A DNA stretch of 64,000 bases from Branchiostoma floridae (GCF_000003815.2 NC_049992.1:19607111-19671110), one strand, 5' to 3'; positions 10,791 to 21,114 are shown, counted from the first letter of the stretch. Numbers and translations: made by a program. The notes: generated by a model from the letters alone, not told the origin.

Positions 10791-10999
10791 TTAGCATGGT
10801 TAAGATATGACTGTCATCATCTCTAGGACAGGACCGACCTTCCCCTGCTAAGAAAGGTAATTTGTCGTGCCCCTCACAGAAAAGTGAAAGAAACATAAAC
10901 TGACAAGAAGAGGCTGGACTAAGCTGTATGACTTCACTGTCACTGTCACTGACCTCGACTGGTGCCAACAGAAACAACATGCTGGTACAGTATTTAGGT

Positions 11000-11890
11000 A
11001 TCAATTAGTGAAATTTGTTATTTCAGTGGAGCTGGGGACTTGTCTCACTAACCTACTGAACCCAGGGCTTTAGAATTGACAGGGGATAATTTTACTTCTG
11101 GATTCCTATCTTGGCCTTTGCACTCCTGATATCACCAAAATGACAATCGGCTGAGATATCCCTGTTGACAGGACGCTGGGGGAAAACAAAAATTTCTCCT
11201 AATTTGACAATGATAGAAGACGTATGCAGGCCTGTATTGTCGCCTTTATACATGTATGTTTGACTACTGGTAGCTGACAAAGGTCTTTCAAGTTCACAAT
11301 TCGGTATCACTGACGAAGGATAGTGGCTTCTATCCGAAACGTCTGACCGTTTCCAAAACCGTATCCAGTTTCTTGAGTGTTTCAAGTTCTATGGTATAGC
11401 TGGCAGACAGAAGCGTGCTGATGGGTGATACCAACCGAGCGAGCGAGCAACTTGGCAGGGGGTTATCATACCAATTACACAGGATGTCCTTGTTTGGCTA
11501 TCCCTTCACAATTGTCTATTCAGCATGCTAGGATTAGTACTAGCAATGAACACGATAAGGCTAGGAGCCAAGAGTGTTGGTGGGTCAATTCTTTAATGTC
11601 TCTTTTTGACGCGTGAGATTTGGCATATGATATCTTCAACCCGTCAAAAAGGAAGAAATAGAACAAACCGCCAACAACTGAGGCCGAGGTAAATAAGGAA
11701 GTAGTAAATATGCTAGAAAAGATACAAGATGAATATAAAAGAATTTGAATCTAATTGGTTAAACATACGATGCAACGGTATGAACAAATAACGTTAGGCT
11801 GTCGCTATCATCAACAATGCCTGCAATGGAGTTATAATAATTTGAGTGCTATATCTATGTTAACTGATATCATATAAATACCCATAACAC
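11000..11890. other. Intergenic stretch without a recognisable gene
   Basis: Frames here are short and lack splice sites or family motifs. I see no repeat border except the half copy of a foldback element that begins at about 11892. Confidence 0.35.
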
Positions 11891-11891
11891 C

Positions 11892-11945
11892 CTCTGCCGG
11901 CTAAACTGCTTCCCATTTGCCACAGCAAGATCTGCTTGGAGATTA
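11892..11945. mobile_element. Half copy of the TAATCTCC foldback MITE
   Basis: CTCTGCCGGCTAAACTGCTTC followed by CACAGCAAGATCTGCTTGG and GAGATTA matches the right arms of the copies at 17011-17182 and 20557-20743. The left arm is missing. Confidence 0.65.
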
Positions 11946-12436
11946 CAGGAAATGCCCGGTAACGGCGGATAACTGACAGAGATCGTCAGTACGTGTGCTG
12001 GCATGGGGAGGGAAGTCGTGTACAACGATCAACTTGGCATCGTGTCAGAAACTTCTCTCTTATGCGTGTGCTACTGTAATAAAGGATATGGGACTGATGG
12101 CATAGAGAATGATCACAGACGCACAAGATCTGCCGTGGCCGAAGACTGTACGCTTATAAATGGAGTAACGTTTGCTTTCCAAGAGGCTGTCCCCTTTAAA
12201 GAAGACTTGCCGCTAGAAATTCGAGGGCTGTACGCTTTTCTAGAAGACTATACACATTCCCAAGGACTGTCCCTATTCGATTAGTCGGGATGAATTTATA
12301 TTGGTATTCATTCTGTACGCGGCATGGCGGCCTCAGCGCGGGTAGCCGGTATTATTTTGTTTTGAAAATCAGGGTGTTAACAAATATAGAATGGACGGAT
12401 GGTAATTTCGGCACAATTAAGGCGCACTCCCGCTTT

Positions 12437-12763
12437 AAGCTAAGGACACAACCCGCCGTACGTGCAATTTGTCCTTACGTTTTTTTGGGAGGGCCATGTC
12501 TGCCACGTATTTCTGAAAACTTTCTGTACAGGGCAGGCGCATCGCCCGTACTGGCTCCGGGCGTCCGCAGACCGATGGCACAAAAAGTTTTCGCGGCCTG
12601 TACATAAAGTTGTACGGCGTGTCTGTGTGCTCCAAAATCCGTCGGATTCCCCACGAGTTCGTACGGAGGTCGTACTTACCACTTACGGATCCCAAAAGAT
12701 TGCCCACGTTTTGGCACGTAGACAGCACGTATTTGTACGTAAGGCGGGTTGTGCCCTTAGCTG
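12437..12763. mobile_element. MITE, CTAAGGG...CAACCCGCCG family (copy 2)
   Basis: The ends AAGCTAAGGACACAACCCGC and GGCGGGTTGTGCCCTTAGCT are inverted. Its inside runs in the opposite orientation to copy 1. It has no coding capacity; overlapping open frames in it are incidental. Confidence 0.8.
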
Positions 12764-13479
12764 AAGAAAAGCACTCCCGCGTAAGGCCGTCAAGGCCGGC
12801 ATCACGGTTTTGCAGACAAATTGCCATGACAAGATGCCACTGTACTTGCATTTAATATTTTTATGTTAATGGTTTAAAGTTCCTGGCAGCAAGTCGAAAA
12901 CCACACCGAGTGAATCGGGTCCTACAGATAGACGGATATAGCAGCCGCTTTTGGTGATTATCAACTGTCGGTGTCAATGTACGTATATTATCGGAAAACC
13001 AGGAGTGCTTTATTGACCTTTGACCGTTTGTGACCTTTACCGGAAGTCCACAACATCTGAGGGAGATATATATAAAACGGACGTTACTTGCAAGAATCGG
13101 AGTGCAGCGCGGCGTACATCTGGTAAGGTTTCTTTGTTAATGAGACACGCTAGGGCACTTAATGCACTGACTAAGCATAGCCTTTATGAAATGACAAAGT
13201 CCTTGTAATTTTACAGACGTTTGTGACGAGTCCGCTATTACACAAGGTTCGCCAATGTTCGTGTGTTACCGTGATCCGCGTGACTAGCACGGCCAGACCT
13301 AGATTTTCATGATTATTGTTCCAACTTGCCCACATGGACATGGTCCAAAATAACAGTTAACAGTTTTGGTTAATTTGTCAACGTAATGACAAGATACTAC
13401 ATCGAAACAAAGGGGGTTTTGACGGCGATAATTAAGTCCTGTGCGTCCGGCGAAGGTCGAACAGTGTGCACAGGATCGT

Positions 13480-13755
13480 TTGTGTGTGTGTATGTGCATG
13501 TGCATGTGCGTGTGCGTGTGCGTGTTTGTGTGTGTGAATGTATGTGTATGTGCATATGCATGTGTGTGTGTGTGTGCATGTGCGTGTGTGTGTGTGCGTG
13601 TGTGTGTGAATATATGTGTCTGTGTGTATCATGCGTTTGTGCATGTGTGTGTGTGTGTGTATGTGTGTGTGTGTGCATGTGCGTGTGTGTGAATGTATGT
13701 GTGTATGTGTGTGTGTGTATCATGTGTGTGTGTATGTGTGTGCGTGTGTGTTATC
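13480..13755. repeat. TG-rich microsatellite / cryptic simple repeat
   Basis: Long TGTGTG runs are interrupted by TGCATG, TGCGTG and TGAATG. Translations of either strand give Cys/Val or His/Thr strings with no protein meaning. Confidence 0.95.
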
Positions 13756-13879
13756 CATTGCTATTTATAACAATTTAATCTCCAAGAAGCTGTGGAATTA
13801 GAAATAGTAAACTTGTCTCATCTGTAGTCTTTTTTAAAGGCAGGAGAAAACCTAGTCCACCAAACATTTGATATTTCAT

Positions 13880-13935
13880 TTCTTTTAAAAGAAGCATCAT
13901 GCACAATTTTAAAAGAAGCATCATGCACAATTTGA
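13880..13935. repeat. 25-bp direct duplication
   Basis: TTTTAAAAGAAGCATCATGC followed by ACAA occurs twice in tandem just upstream of the gene at 14190. It is a small recent duplication. Confidence 0.8.
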
Positions 13936-14179
13936 GACAAAGTGGCTGCCTGGTGACTCGTACATATATGGGAAATAGAATATCTAACAAGACAGTTTTT
14001 TTTAATCGATAGTAAATGAATAACTAGCCTGAGTACCATCATCCAAAGTGAGCCCTGGCTCAGTACTTTCGCTTGCTAAGCACGTAACTTCATGTATATA
14101 GATGAGTCCTAACCCTCTCCATGAGGAGATAAATATATAATTTTTCTATCAGTTGTTTGATTCCCAGGTGCTGTAGTGG

Positions 14180-14187
14180 TGACGTCA
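14180..14187 (+). promoter_or_regulatory. Perfect CRE/ATF palindrome just before a start codon
   Basis: TGACGTCA ends two bases before the ATG at 14190. CRE sites are bound by CREB/ATF factors and often lie near start sites. If the transcription start is just upstream, this could be a promoter-proximal element or simply part of the 5' UTR. Confidence 0.4.
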
Positions 14188-14189
14188 CT

Positions 14190-14321
14190 ATGGGGTTGAT
14201 CAAGCTGGCCCTGACGGCCTCTGCGCTCTACTACGCAGGCGTACATGGTTACGTCATGTACCATCTCCGGACGGCCGCTTTCAGAGTGGTTCGACCTCGA
14301 CTGGGTAGTCACGTTACCGAG
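14190..14321 (+). CDS. Exon 1 of the 216-residue protein
   Basis: It has 44 codons with the hydrophobic N-terminus and a basic stretch (FRVVRPRLGS), closing at donor GTATGT in phase 0. A MITE begins only nine bases after the exon end, so the donor is almost the only original intron sequence left there. Confidence 0.75.
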
Positions 14322-17300
14322 GTATGTATAAAGCTAAAGGGACAACCCGCCGTATGTGCAAATACGTGCTGTATACGTGCCAAAACATGGGCAATTTTTT
14401 GGGATCCGTAAGTGTAAAGGCCCCCTCTCACTTGACGTGCGGCACGCTTGCGGCATTGCTGCGTTCGTTCACTGCGGCACTGTTGTGTTAATTTCGCCGA
14501 TTTTGTCTTGCACTCACACTGACGTGCGGCACTGTTGCGTTTCTAAACTAAATGAACATGTTATTGGCAATTGCAGCGTTGTCAATTTATGAAAAATCAC
14601 TGTAAAATGATGAGAATGCCCAAAAATGAGATTTATAATGAAAAGATTTCCCTTATGATGAATTATATGATACATATGCTATAAATAACCTTGAAAGACT
14701 TTTACTGTAAAGGAAATGACCCAAATGAACGGACACGAACCATGTACCAGATTTGACTCGATGTGTATGTTTTGCACCATGTAACGTTATGTGTAATTAT
14801 GTAGGTTTATATGTTTATTCACCAATTTTGCTAATTTTTGAAATGAAAATGCTTGATATTTCGTCCCTTTTTTGTATGACGCGGAGTATTTTCATTGTCG
14901 GTGGATGGCTTGCCACCCTATTGATGTCTAAGTCTACCATATAATTTTGTAAAAAGTGAGAAAAATATGGCCCATGGGTCCGAATGACTGCAATTTTGTA
15001 TTTCATCGGCGGCAGGCTACCAGCAACGATTAGCTTGTAACGTTATAACGCAAACTCAAAAGCAAACGTTATCATCCAACATAAATAATTTCTTTCCGAA
15101 TGTTGTACTTGTATCTTTTTCTCTACATCTGTAGGTTAATCGATAAACCAGTTACTTATTTTTTGTTTTCAAGTATGAAATACTGACCTACTTCCAATTA
15201 AATAAATCAAAAGATGTATTTTTAAGTTAACTCTGAATACGGATACAAGGTAAGTTTTGTGGAATTCGCAGTGTTTTTACTGGATCGAAAGCCACTGTAA
15301 AATTATTAGAAATGCATCTAAAATAGTTTTTCGGTGATAAAAGGATGTTTACTTTTGATTCTTGGTGTAAAATAGGCAAAAGATATCCTTGATACTGTTT
15401 GGGGCATGGTGGCGGCACTGTTGCGGCATTGTTGGGGCACCGTTGGGGCACCGTTGCGGCACTGTTGCGGCACTGTTGCGGCATCTTGCCACTTTTTAAA
15501 AAACGTCGCGCTTGCTTGCGGCACTTCTAGGTTTGCTTGCGGCACCTCTAGGTTTGCTTGCGGCACCTCTAGGTTCCGTGGCGGTACATCTGCGTTTTCG
15601 AACGCAGCAATGCCGCAAGCGTGCCGCACGTCAAGTGAGAGGGGGCCTTAAGTTCCGCCTCCGTACAAACTCGTAGGGAATCCGACGGATTCTCGAGCAC
15701 GCAGACACGCCATAGAACTTTACGTGCAGGCAACACGGGGCCGGTACGCGCCTGCCCTGTACAGCCTGAACGTTTTCAAAAATACGTGGCTGGTGTGGCC
15801 TCCCCCCAAAAAAACGTACGGACAAATTGCACGTACGGCGGGTTGTACCCTTAGCTTAAAATGTCTATTCCTGTGTTGTACTCACTTCTATAGCCGCCAT
15901 TCAACGATCCACACCTGCAAGTACGTGGCTACGTTCATTTCTTTATGAGCGTCATTGATATTATCGAGACCGAGAGAACACACTAGGACGCGAAGAAAAG
16001 GGCAATTGCAAAAGATTGCACAGTTCACAACGTAATGAAGAAGTATGTGTAGTGCATCAACACATAAGAAATTGAACCCACCCTTCCACTGTTGTTTAAA
16101 AGCATAATAAATGAATAGACAAAAAGATTCTGAAATGTGACTACATACTTTGTAAAAAAAAAAAATCTGTAGCTTGTATAATCGATCCTTAAGTGCCGCG
16201 GCCGGGAATGTACAAACGAGAGACTCAGGCAGTGAATGGAATGTGGCAGGCAGCCTATGACGCCCTCCGTCTCTGTCCAGGGGCAGTTGATAGTTTCACT
16301 GTCTTTAATGTATAGGCCTTTCGAGTTTTACTTTCATTGCAAATTAAGTCAGGTTTACGCGTTCAACAATCTTACTTAGTGTCCAGTGAGTTTGCATGCC
16401 CTGGGTATGTACGTCTTTCTATAATATATTCCAACAGCCTACAGTATGCAACGTAATTATTTCATTTCCATTTCTTCACAGACGGAGAAAAAGAGAATCA
16501 TCCAGTCCCGCCAGCCGCTGGTACGAGCAGTTCTGTCTCTGTACCAGGCGAAGCCGTCCTCAGACCACCTCAGCTTCTACGCCCCGCGCGCCACCTTCAC
16601 AGACCCGTTCGCCAGGCTTCTCGGCAGGCGTGAAATCACCACCGCCTTCTGCCTGCTTCCCAAGGCCTTGGAGAAGGCTGAAACTCTAGGCTATACCGTG
16701 GAGCACGCGGAGGATTGGTTAGCTATTTCTTTGGTCCAGAGGTTGGTTGGCTGATTCTTCTAGAGATTTCATACAGATATATTTCATGTTATTAATTCTT
16801 GATGCCGGTGATGTGTAACGTTATAATGTACTATTCCTGTGTACTTGTAATTGTCTGTCTCTGCTTATAGACTTCAATATCAGCAATGCTGCCTGAGAGT
16901 CCTTGTAATGTTTTTGTCACTTTTTCCAATAAACGAATAAACAAACTCCACAGACTTTGAGCATATAAACGTCCATAACCATGCCACATTGGAATGATAC
17001 AGCTCAAACCTAATCTCCAATTGGCCAAACAGATCCTGCGGTGGCATAAGATAGTATCATAAGCTGGGGAAGTAGTTTAGCCAAAGGAGTTCACCGCAAA
17101 GGCCAATTAACTACTTTGCCGGCTAAACTCTTTCCCCAGTTCACGATAGCATCTTGTGCCACCGCAAGATCTGCTTAGAGACTATCTTAACTGATACTAT
17201 GTATACTATCAATTATAAATTATTGCTATTGCTAAGGTTTTGCTTAGAAAAATCTTCAAGAAGCATTAAGAGCAGAACGTTCAAATGATAGCAAACAGTA

Positions 17301-17629
17301 CTGCTAACAAAGAATGTGAACTTAATTTTGTGCTTTATCTTCAGTTGTTGTTTTTTTTTTCTTTCTACAGGTACACAGTCAGATATGTCCCGTTCAGTTT
17401 TGAGCTGCCATCTGTGATTCATCTGACTCTGACAGAAAGGACGGAGAAAGGGCGGGAAACTGTCGGAAAAGGGCGGGAAACCATCCTGACCCACAGCGAG
17501 TTCTGGTACGGAAAGGCTTTTGTGGACGAGTCTAACATGCGCACCTTAGGGGTGGGCAGGATGGCGGAAAAAATACGACGGTTTCACGGCTGGTTAGTTA
17601 CACGGTACGAGCTTAACCCACCGAGATAA
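14190..17629 (+). CDS. Uncharacterised 216-residue protein, possible NTF2/SnoaL-like fold
   Basis: Three exons (14190-14321, 16482-16741 and 17371-17629) join in phase to 217 codons including TAA. The start MGLIKLALTASALYYAGVH is hydrophobic and could be a signal anchor or mitochondrial targeting segment. The middle has YAPRATFTDPFARLLGRREI, the pattern 'Tyr...Ala-x-Phe-x-Asp-Pro...Gly-Arg-x-x-Ile' common in NTF2-like/SnoaL-like small folds. An aromatic, charged C-terminus follows (HSEFWYGKAFVDE, then RRFHGWLVTRYEL). I do not recognise a named family, and the fold assignment is inference. ATG 14190 sits in a good start context (CACTATGG), and no other in-frame ATG lies close upstream. Confidence 0.75.
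14331..15857. mobile_element. MITE, CTAAGGG...CAACCCGCCG family (copy 3), split by a nested element
   Basis: The outer halves 14331-14414 and 15652-15857 match the other copies, with inverted ends AAAGGGACAACCCGCCG and CGGCGGGTTGTACCCTTAG. They are separated by the nested element 14418-15648. Confidence 0.85.
14418..15648. mobile_element. Nested Harbinger-like non-autonomous transposon with 50-bp TIRs
   Basis: The ends 14418-14467 and 15599-15648 are perfect inverted repeats of 50 bp, beginning AGGCCCCCTCTCACTTGACG. The flanking triplet TAA at 14415-14417 and 15649-15651 is a target-site duplication of the TWA type used by PIF/Harbinger elements. Inside, near 15400-15600, is a cluster of short GCGGCACTGTT and CTTGCGGCAC repeats. 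No transposase is encoded. Confidence 0.85.
16482..16741 (+). CDS. Exon 2 of the 216-residue protein
   Basis: After acceptor TTTCTTCACAG there are 86 codons plus two bases. It encodes the basic TEKKRIIQSRQPLVRAV helix and the core motif with FTDP, ending ISLVQ. The donor is GTTGGT, which is non-ideal; the split AG/G codon gives Arg with exon 3 and keeps the frame open. Confidence 0.75.
17011..17182. mobile_element. TAATCTCC foldback MITE, copy in intron 2
   Basis: The left arm (TAATCTCCAATTGG... AGATCCTGCGGTGGCATAAG) and the right arm (GCATCTTGTGCCACCGCAAG, then ATCTGCTTAGAGA) are imperfect inverted repeats around a short centre. Sister copies are at 19482-19658 and 20557-20743. Confidence 0.75.
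17371..17629 (+). CDS. Exon 3 (terminal) of the 216-residue protein
   Basis: The acceptor is a long T tract ending TTTCTACAG. One base completes Arg, then 85 codons and TAA follow. A short internal duplication encodes KGRET twice (KGRETVGKGRET), an 18-bp in-frame repeat that may be lineage-specific. Confidence 0.75.
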
Positions 17630-18630
17630 CGGTGTTAACCTGCTGGTAGTTTGTTAACAAAATGATTAACTTGTTCATCAAGTATAGATTATTCATTACC
17701 GTTTGTTCTGAGCATTATACTGTATGATTAAATCTTGATTTTGTATTGGGCATGTTTGTTTGATTTTTTTGTCAACGTGCACTAAAATAGAATTAAGGAT
17801 GAAAAATAAATCAAAGAGTCTTCTCTCAAAGAATTTCTAAAGTCTAGAAAGGAGCGTTATTTCCCAATAGATTATGTATCAATCATCATCATCAACGTTC
17901 TTGAGCAAGTTAATCTGCATTAGCCATAGTTCAGTTGTGGTCGCCCAGTATGCGTATACCTGTGTGCTGGCTTCCACAGTATGAGTTCACTAGCAAGCTC
18001 TGCTTTGTTCCTGAAACAGTGAAAGTTCTATTCTAATCTGGTCTTGCGCTCCCTGATATGGTGGTTGATATGGCAGGATACAATCAAAGCATATTTTGTA
18101 TTTTGTAGAATTCTACTCGTGATGAATTACGCCATGTGTCTTTGTGAATAGTATCAATCGGAAAATAACACTTCCTTCTAGACTTTATGATTCATTTAAC
18201 TGTGCAGACATACCTTGTGTTTTGCGAAATAAAGAAAAAATAAAATAAATGGAATGCAATCATTCAATTCATTCCCACCCGATAGACGCAATAAAGCTAT
18301 GTAACTAACATGATTGAAAATTCGCAGATGCTGAGGAAAAACAATGAATCGTTTACTCCTGAAAGTTCTTTTATTGTGTGGAATCGAAGAAACTTTCATA
18401 GGCTGAACTTCGTACGCCGACTGCTAGGTGGCGCCTCTCCACAGTCACCTGCTATCCTGCAGGACGATATTTGACGTCAATGAGCCTAGTATCAAAGAAG
18501 AAGATTTTTCTATAAAAAGGTGAAAGCAAAAAAAAAAAAAAATTACAGAACAGAAAGGTTCTGCACAAAACAAAAGTTCTGCAATGCCTCGACAAATGTA
18601 GCCTTTGTAATGCTGGTTAATTGTCACATG
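17630..18630. other. 3' flank and intergenic spacer
   Basis: This AT-rich sequence holds the likely 3' UTR of the 216-residue gene; AATAAA at 17803 is a possible poly-A signal. No further exon, RNA gene or repeat border is recognised. Confidence 0.4.
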
Positions 18631-18667
18631 ATGTCATATATAAACTTGTAACAATGATGTACGTAAA

Positions 18668-18745
18668 ATGGAAGAACTACGAAAAACCGTAACGTTTGCA
18701 CTCTTTCTTGTATCGGCATTATTTTGCGCGGAAAGTAAAAATATT
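18668..18745 (+). CDS. Possible signal-peptide exon, antisense side of the defensin gene
   Basis: ATG at 18668 opens MEELRKTVTFALFLVSALFC followed by AESK, a textbook signal-peptide shape. TATATAAA lies 31 bp upstream (18637-18644). A donor-like GAAA/GTAAAA occurs near 18735. Continuing the frame runs into the antisense of the defensin exon and gives a low-complexity Val/Ala string, so only the first part could be real. A start codon this close to the TATA box is unusual. It may be chance. Confidence 0.25.
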
Positions 18746-18763
18746 AAATGGGACATGTCTTAC

Positions 18764-18900
18764 TCAGAAGAAGTTGTTGGGGTCGTAGTAGCAGATGCAG
18801 CGGTTGTCCTCGTTACAGAAGCCGCTCAACTGCTGCTGACGGCACCGGTACTGGCAGTAACCCTCCCCGTGAAGGACACATGGGTCCAGATCATTCCTCC
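18764..18900 (-). CDS. Exon 2 of the defensin-like gene (mature six-cysteine domain)
   Basis: The acceptor is TATGTCTTACAG. Two bases complete Gly, then 44 codons plus TGA. It carries all six mature-domain cysteines: PCVLHGEGYCQYRC, then SGFCNEDNRCIC. The acceptor and the first bases of this exon recur upstream in the intron. Confidence 0.75.
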
Positions 18901-19877
18901 CTGTAAGACATAAGTATCCCTTTAGTACATCATCATGGACTGAGTACCGCGTAACACATACACAATTACAGATCATTCCTACCTGAAAGGCAAAAGTATC
19001 CCTTTATTATCCTTTATTACATCATCACAGACCGAGCACCACGTGACACATACACTGTTCAAAAACATTCCTTCCTTTATTGCATAAGTACATCACTACG
19101 GAATACAGTCAAACCTGTCTATTGCGGCCACTCAAGGGACCGGACAGATTTGGCTACTATAGACAGGTGGCCTCTGTATAGAGGTGGCAACTTGTAGATA
19201 AAATACCCAAGGGATCGACAAAAAGTGGCCACTATGGACAGGTGGCCCCTCTGTAGAGGTGGCCCCTAATAGTAATACAGGTTTGACTGTATGTACAGCC
19301 GGGCAAGCATACATTGTATCAGTCATTCCTCCCTGTAAAACAGTGACCTCCAACACATCATATTAGTACTGTACAGTATATAGTACATACAATGCACAGT
19401 ACATGAAGCGTCGACAATGAAGTAGGCGGACAGAGAACAGAATAAAAACTTCCTCGGCGGTTTTGAGTTCGCGGTTACTACTAATCTCCAGGCAGATCCC
19501 AGCCGGATAAGATAGTATCGAAAGCTGGCAGAGGAGTGAAGCAAGCCTCGGAGTGTGCATGGCTACCGGAGCCCGTCTGACTCTTTGGCAGGCTATACTC
19601 CTTGGCAAGCTTTGATACCGTGATTTTATGGCACCAGTCAATCTGCCCGCGGAGATTAGATCACTGCCAAAGCCGGGAACATAAACCCATCGCAAACGCA
19701 TTTACAGATTTTGTAAGTGTGGAACATATGGTACATGTGCGATCTACAGGAAAGTTCCTAGAAACGCATGGAAAGTAATCATGTTTTGAAATGACAACTC
19801 ATACCTTGGTTGGAAAGGCCCTTCACCACCACCTCTGACAACATGATGATAAGAAACAGACACACAAGACGCTTCAT
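18764..19877 (-). CDS. Secreted CS-alpha-beta defensin-like peptide (two exons)
   Basis: Exon 1 (19877-19805) encodes MKRLVCLFLIIMLSEVVVKG, a signal peptide, plus a few residues, and ends at donor GTATGA. Exon 2 (18900-18764) encodes the mature part and TGA. Together they make 68 residues. The six cysteines are spaced C-x7-C-x3-C-x8-C-x5-C-x-C, with GFC at the fourth. This CxxxC...GxC...CxC layout is the cysteine-stabilised alpha-beta pattern of invertebrate defensins, cationic or neutral peptides acting outside the cell against microbes. The mature part is rather acidic (NDLDP, NEDN, YYDPNN), which is unusual for a membrane-active defensin. It differs from big defensins, which end in adjacent cysteines. 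Family identity is inferred from spacing alone. Confidence 0.7.
18885..19345. repeat. Diverged tandem copies of the defensin exon-2 acceptor
   Basis: The block AGATCATTCCTCCCTGTAAG (18888), which read on the minus strand is exon head plus acceptor, recurs as AGATCATTCCTACCTGAAAG near 18970, again flanked by AAGTATCCC. It recurs as AGTCATTCCTCCCTGTAAA near 19321. On the minus strand each keeps an acceptor-like ACAG/GGAGGAATGA or TTTCAG/GTAGGAATGA. The copies are diverged and partly separated by a MITE (19104-19291). Confidence 0.7.
19104..19291. mobile_element. MITE with TACAGTCAAACCTGT ends
   Basis: Perfect 15-bp terminal inverted repeats (TACAGTCAAACCTGT and ACAGGTTTGACTGTA) bound a 188-bp element with internal repeated GACAGGTGGCC. 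A related end occurs at 34037 (ACAGTCAAACCTGTCTGAGCG). It lies in the defensin intron. Confidence 0.85.
19482..19658. mobile_element. TAATCTCC foldback MITE, copy in the defensin intron
   Basis: It is bounded by TAATCTCCAGGCAGAT and ATCTGCCCGCGGAGATTA. The internal arm AAGATAGTATCGAAAGCTGG pairs imperfectly with the text around AAGCTTTGATACCGTG. It belongs to the same family as 17011-17182. Confidence 0.75.
19805..19877 (-). CDS. Exon 1 of the defensin-like gene (signal peptide)
   Basis: ATG at 19877 is followed by 24 codons in all plus one base to donor GTATGA. The sequence is a basic start (MKR), a hydrophobic core (LVCLFLIIML) and a small polar region. Phase 1 matches exon 2. Confidence 0.75.
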
Positions 19878-20279
19878 GATGCACGTAAGGGGTCTTTCAG
19901 AAGTGTTCGGCTGTAAATGGCGGTCAAAGTTGTAATGACGACACAATATGGAACAACAGCTGTCAGAATTCCCAGGGACAGTCGAAGTTAATATGTATGC
20001 AGGTTGCCCCTGAATCTACAACGGATGTTAAAGAGCCCTCGTCGTATATTAGGCCACAGTGACGTTATTTTATGGAACAGTCAAACTGATGCGAGAGGCC
20101 GAGGGCGAAAAAAAAATAAAAATCCATAAAAGTGGCGCTAATACACCCCAGGACTACGAAGCTGTTATTACGAATTGCACCACAGAACACTGTAGGAACA
20201 AGTACGTTGCCTTGTTCATCTTAGCAGACTCAGCAAATAGACAAATGTTTGATATATCGGCAAGAACGATAAAAGCAGT

Positions 20280-20345
20280 ACACAAGTCAAGTCAAGTTTA
20301 TTGCACAACGATTCCATCAGTTACAATGTTTTGCTAGCATGCTAA
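20280..20345. repeat. Possible retroelement 3' tail
   Basis: AAGTCAAGTTTATTGCACAACG resembles the 3' ends of LINE/SINE copies read from the minus strand (AATAAACTTGACTTG). Nothing else supports the assignment. Confidence 0.3.
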
Positions 20346-20556
20346 CAACTACAGAGTATCTACATTAGTATACTAATCTAACATTATTACTGAATACGAA
20401 ATATAGTGGCATTGTGTATTTCACATTGTAATTGCACCTTTTTTTTGCATAGCAGCCTGATTTGTGATATTTTTTGACACCTTGAATGTGCGCTCCTTAG
20501 CGGTCGTTACCGGTACTGCAACTACCAGTCCTTCTCACAGCTCGGTCTGTACGCCC

Positions 20557-20743
20557 TAATCTCCAAGCAGATCTTGCGTGGCATAAGACAGTAACATAAG
20601 CTGAGGAAGGGATTTAGCCGGCAGAGGAGTAAATTGGCCATGCCATCTACTTTGCGTGGACATTTACTCCTCTGACTGCCGGCTAAACTCCTTCCCCAGC
20701 TTATGATACTGTCTTATGTCACGCAAGATCTACTTTGGGGTTA
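20557..20743. mobile_element. TAATCTCC foldback MITE (best-preserved copy)
   Basis: The left arm TAATCTCCAAGCAGATCTTG runs on to GCCGGCAGAGGAGTAAA. It pairs with the right arm, which runs from TTTACTCCTCTGACTGCCGG to CAAGATCTACTTTGGGGTTA. The long arms and small centre suggest a strong hairpin transcript. Confidence 0.85.
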
Positions 20744-20895
20744 ATATATGTACGCCCGTCAATCCCGGCTGTACCATTTTCACATGGGCTCGACACGGAT
20801 CATGTTGACATATCCTATTTACTGTTAAGTAGCAGGCTAAACAACAAGCCTGGGGTGTTGATTTAAAACCCGGCACCCTGGCGGCTATGGGAACA

Positions 20896-21106
20896 TACTG
20901 TATGTTCAGAAACTTTCACGGTGCTTTATGTTCGCGGTTTTCGCGGTGGCCGCTTCACCGCAAATTTAAAACCACCACGAACATTTTTCCATAAAGGTAA
21001 GAGACTACAGTGCATGGTGCTACCGCGAAATTAAAACCACTGCGGAAAGTCCCTTTTCCTGCTACCGCGAAAGTAAATCTCCGCGAAATTAAATGCATTT
21101 ACAGTA
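20896..21106. mobile_element. MITE of the CGCGGT family (copy 1)
   Basis: The ends are TACTGTATGTTCAGAAAC and ATGCATTTACAGTA. The inside has repeated GTTCGCGGTTTTCGCGGTGG and CCGCGAAATTAAA blocks. Sister copies are at 31730-31931 and 35731-35942. Confidence 0.8.
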
Positions 21107-21114
21107 CTGTATGT

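Noticed and set aside
12003-12284. 93-residue open frame
   Set aside because: It has a possible start but no recognised motif, no paired splice sites and repetitive wording (CTGTACGCTT). It cannot be supported.
13386-13801. Cys/Val-rich or His/Thr-rich proteins over TG/AC repeats (also 29801-30040, 32746-33015, 37805-38120, 38516-39220 and 61649-61891)
   Set aside because: These are translations of microsatellites, open on both strands, without splice sites or conserved motifs.
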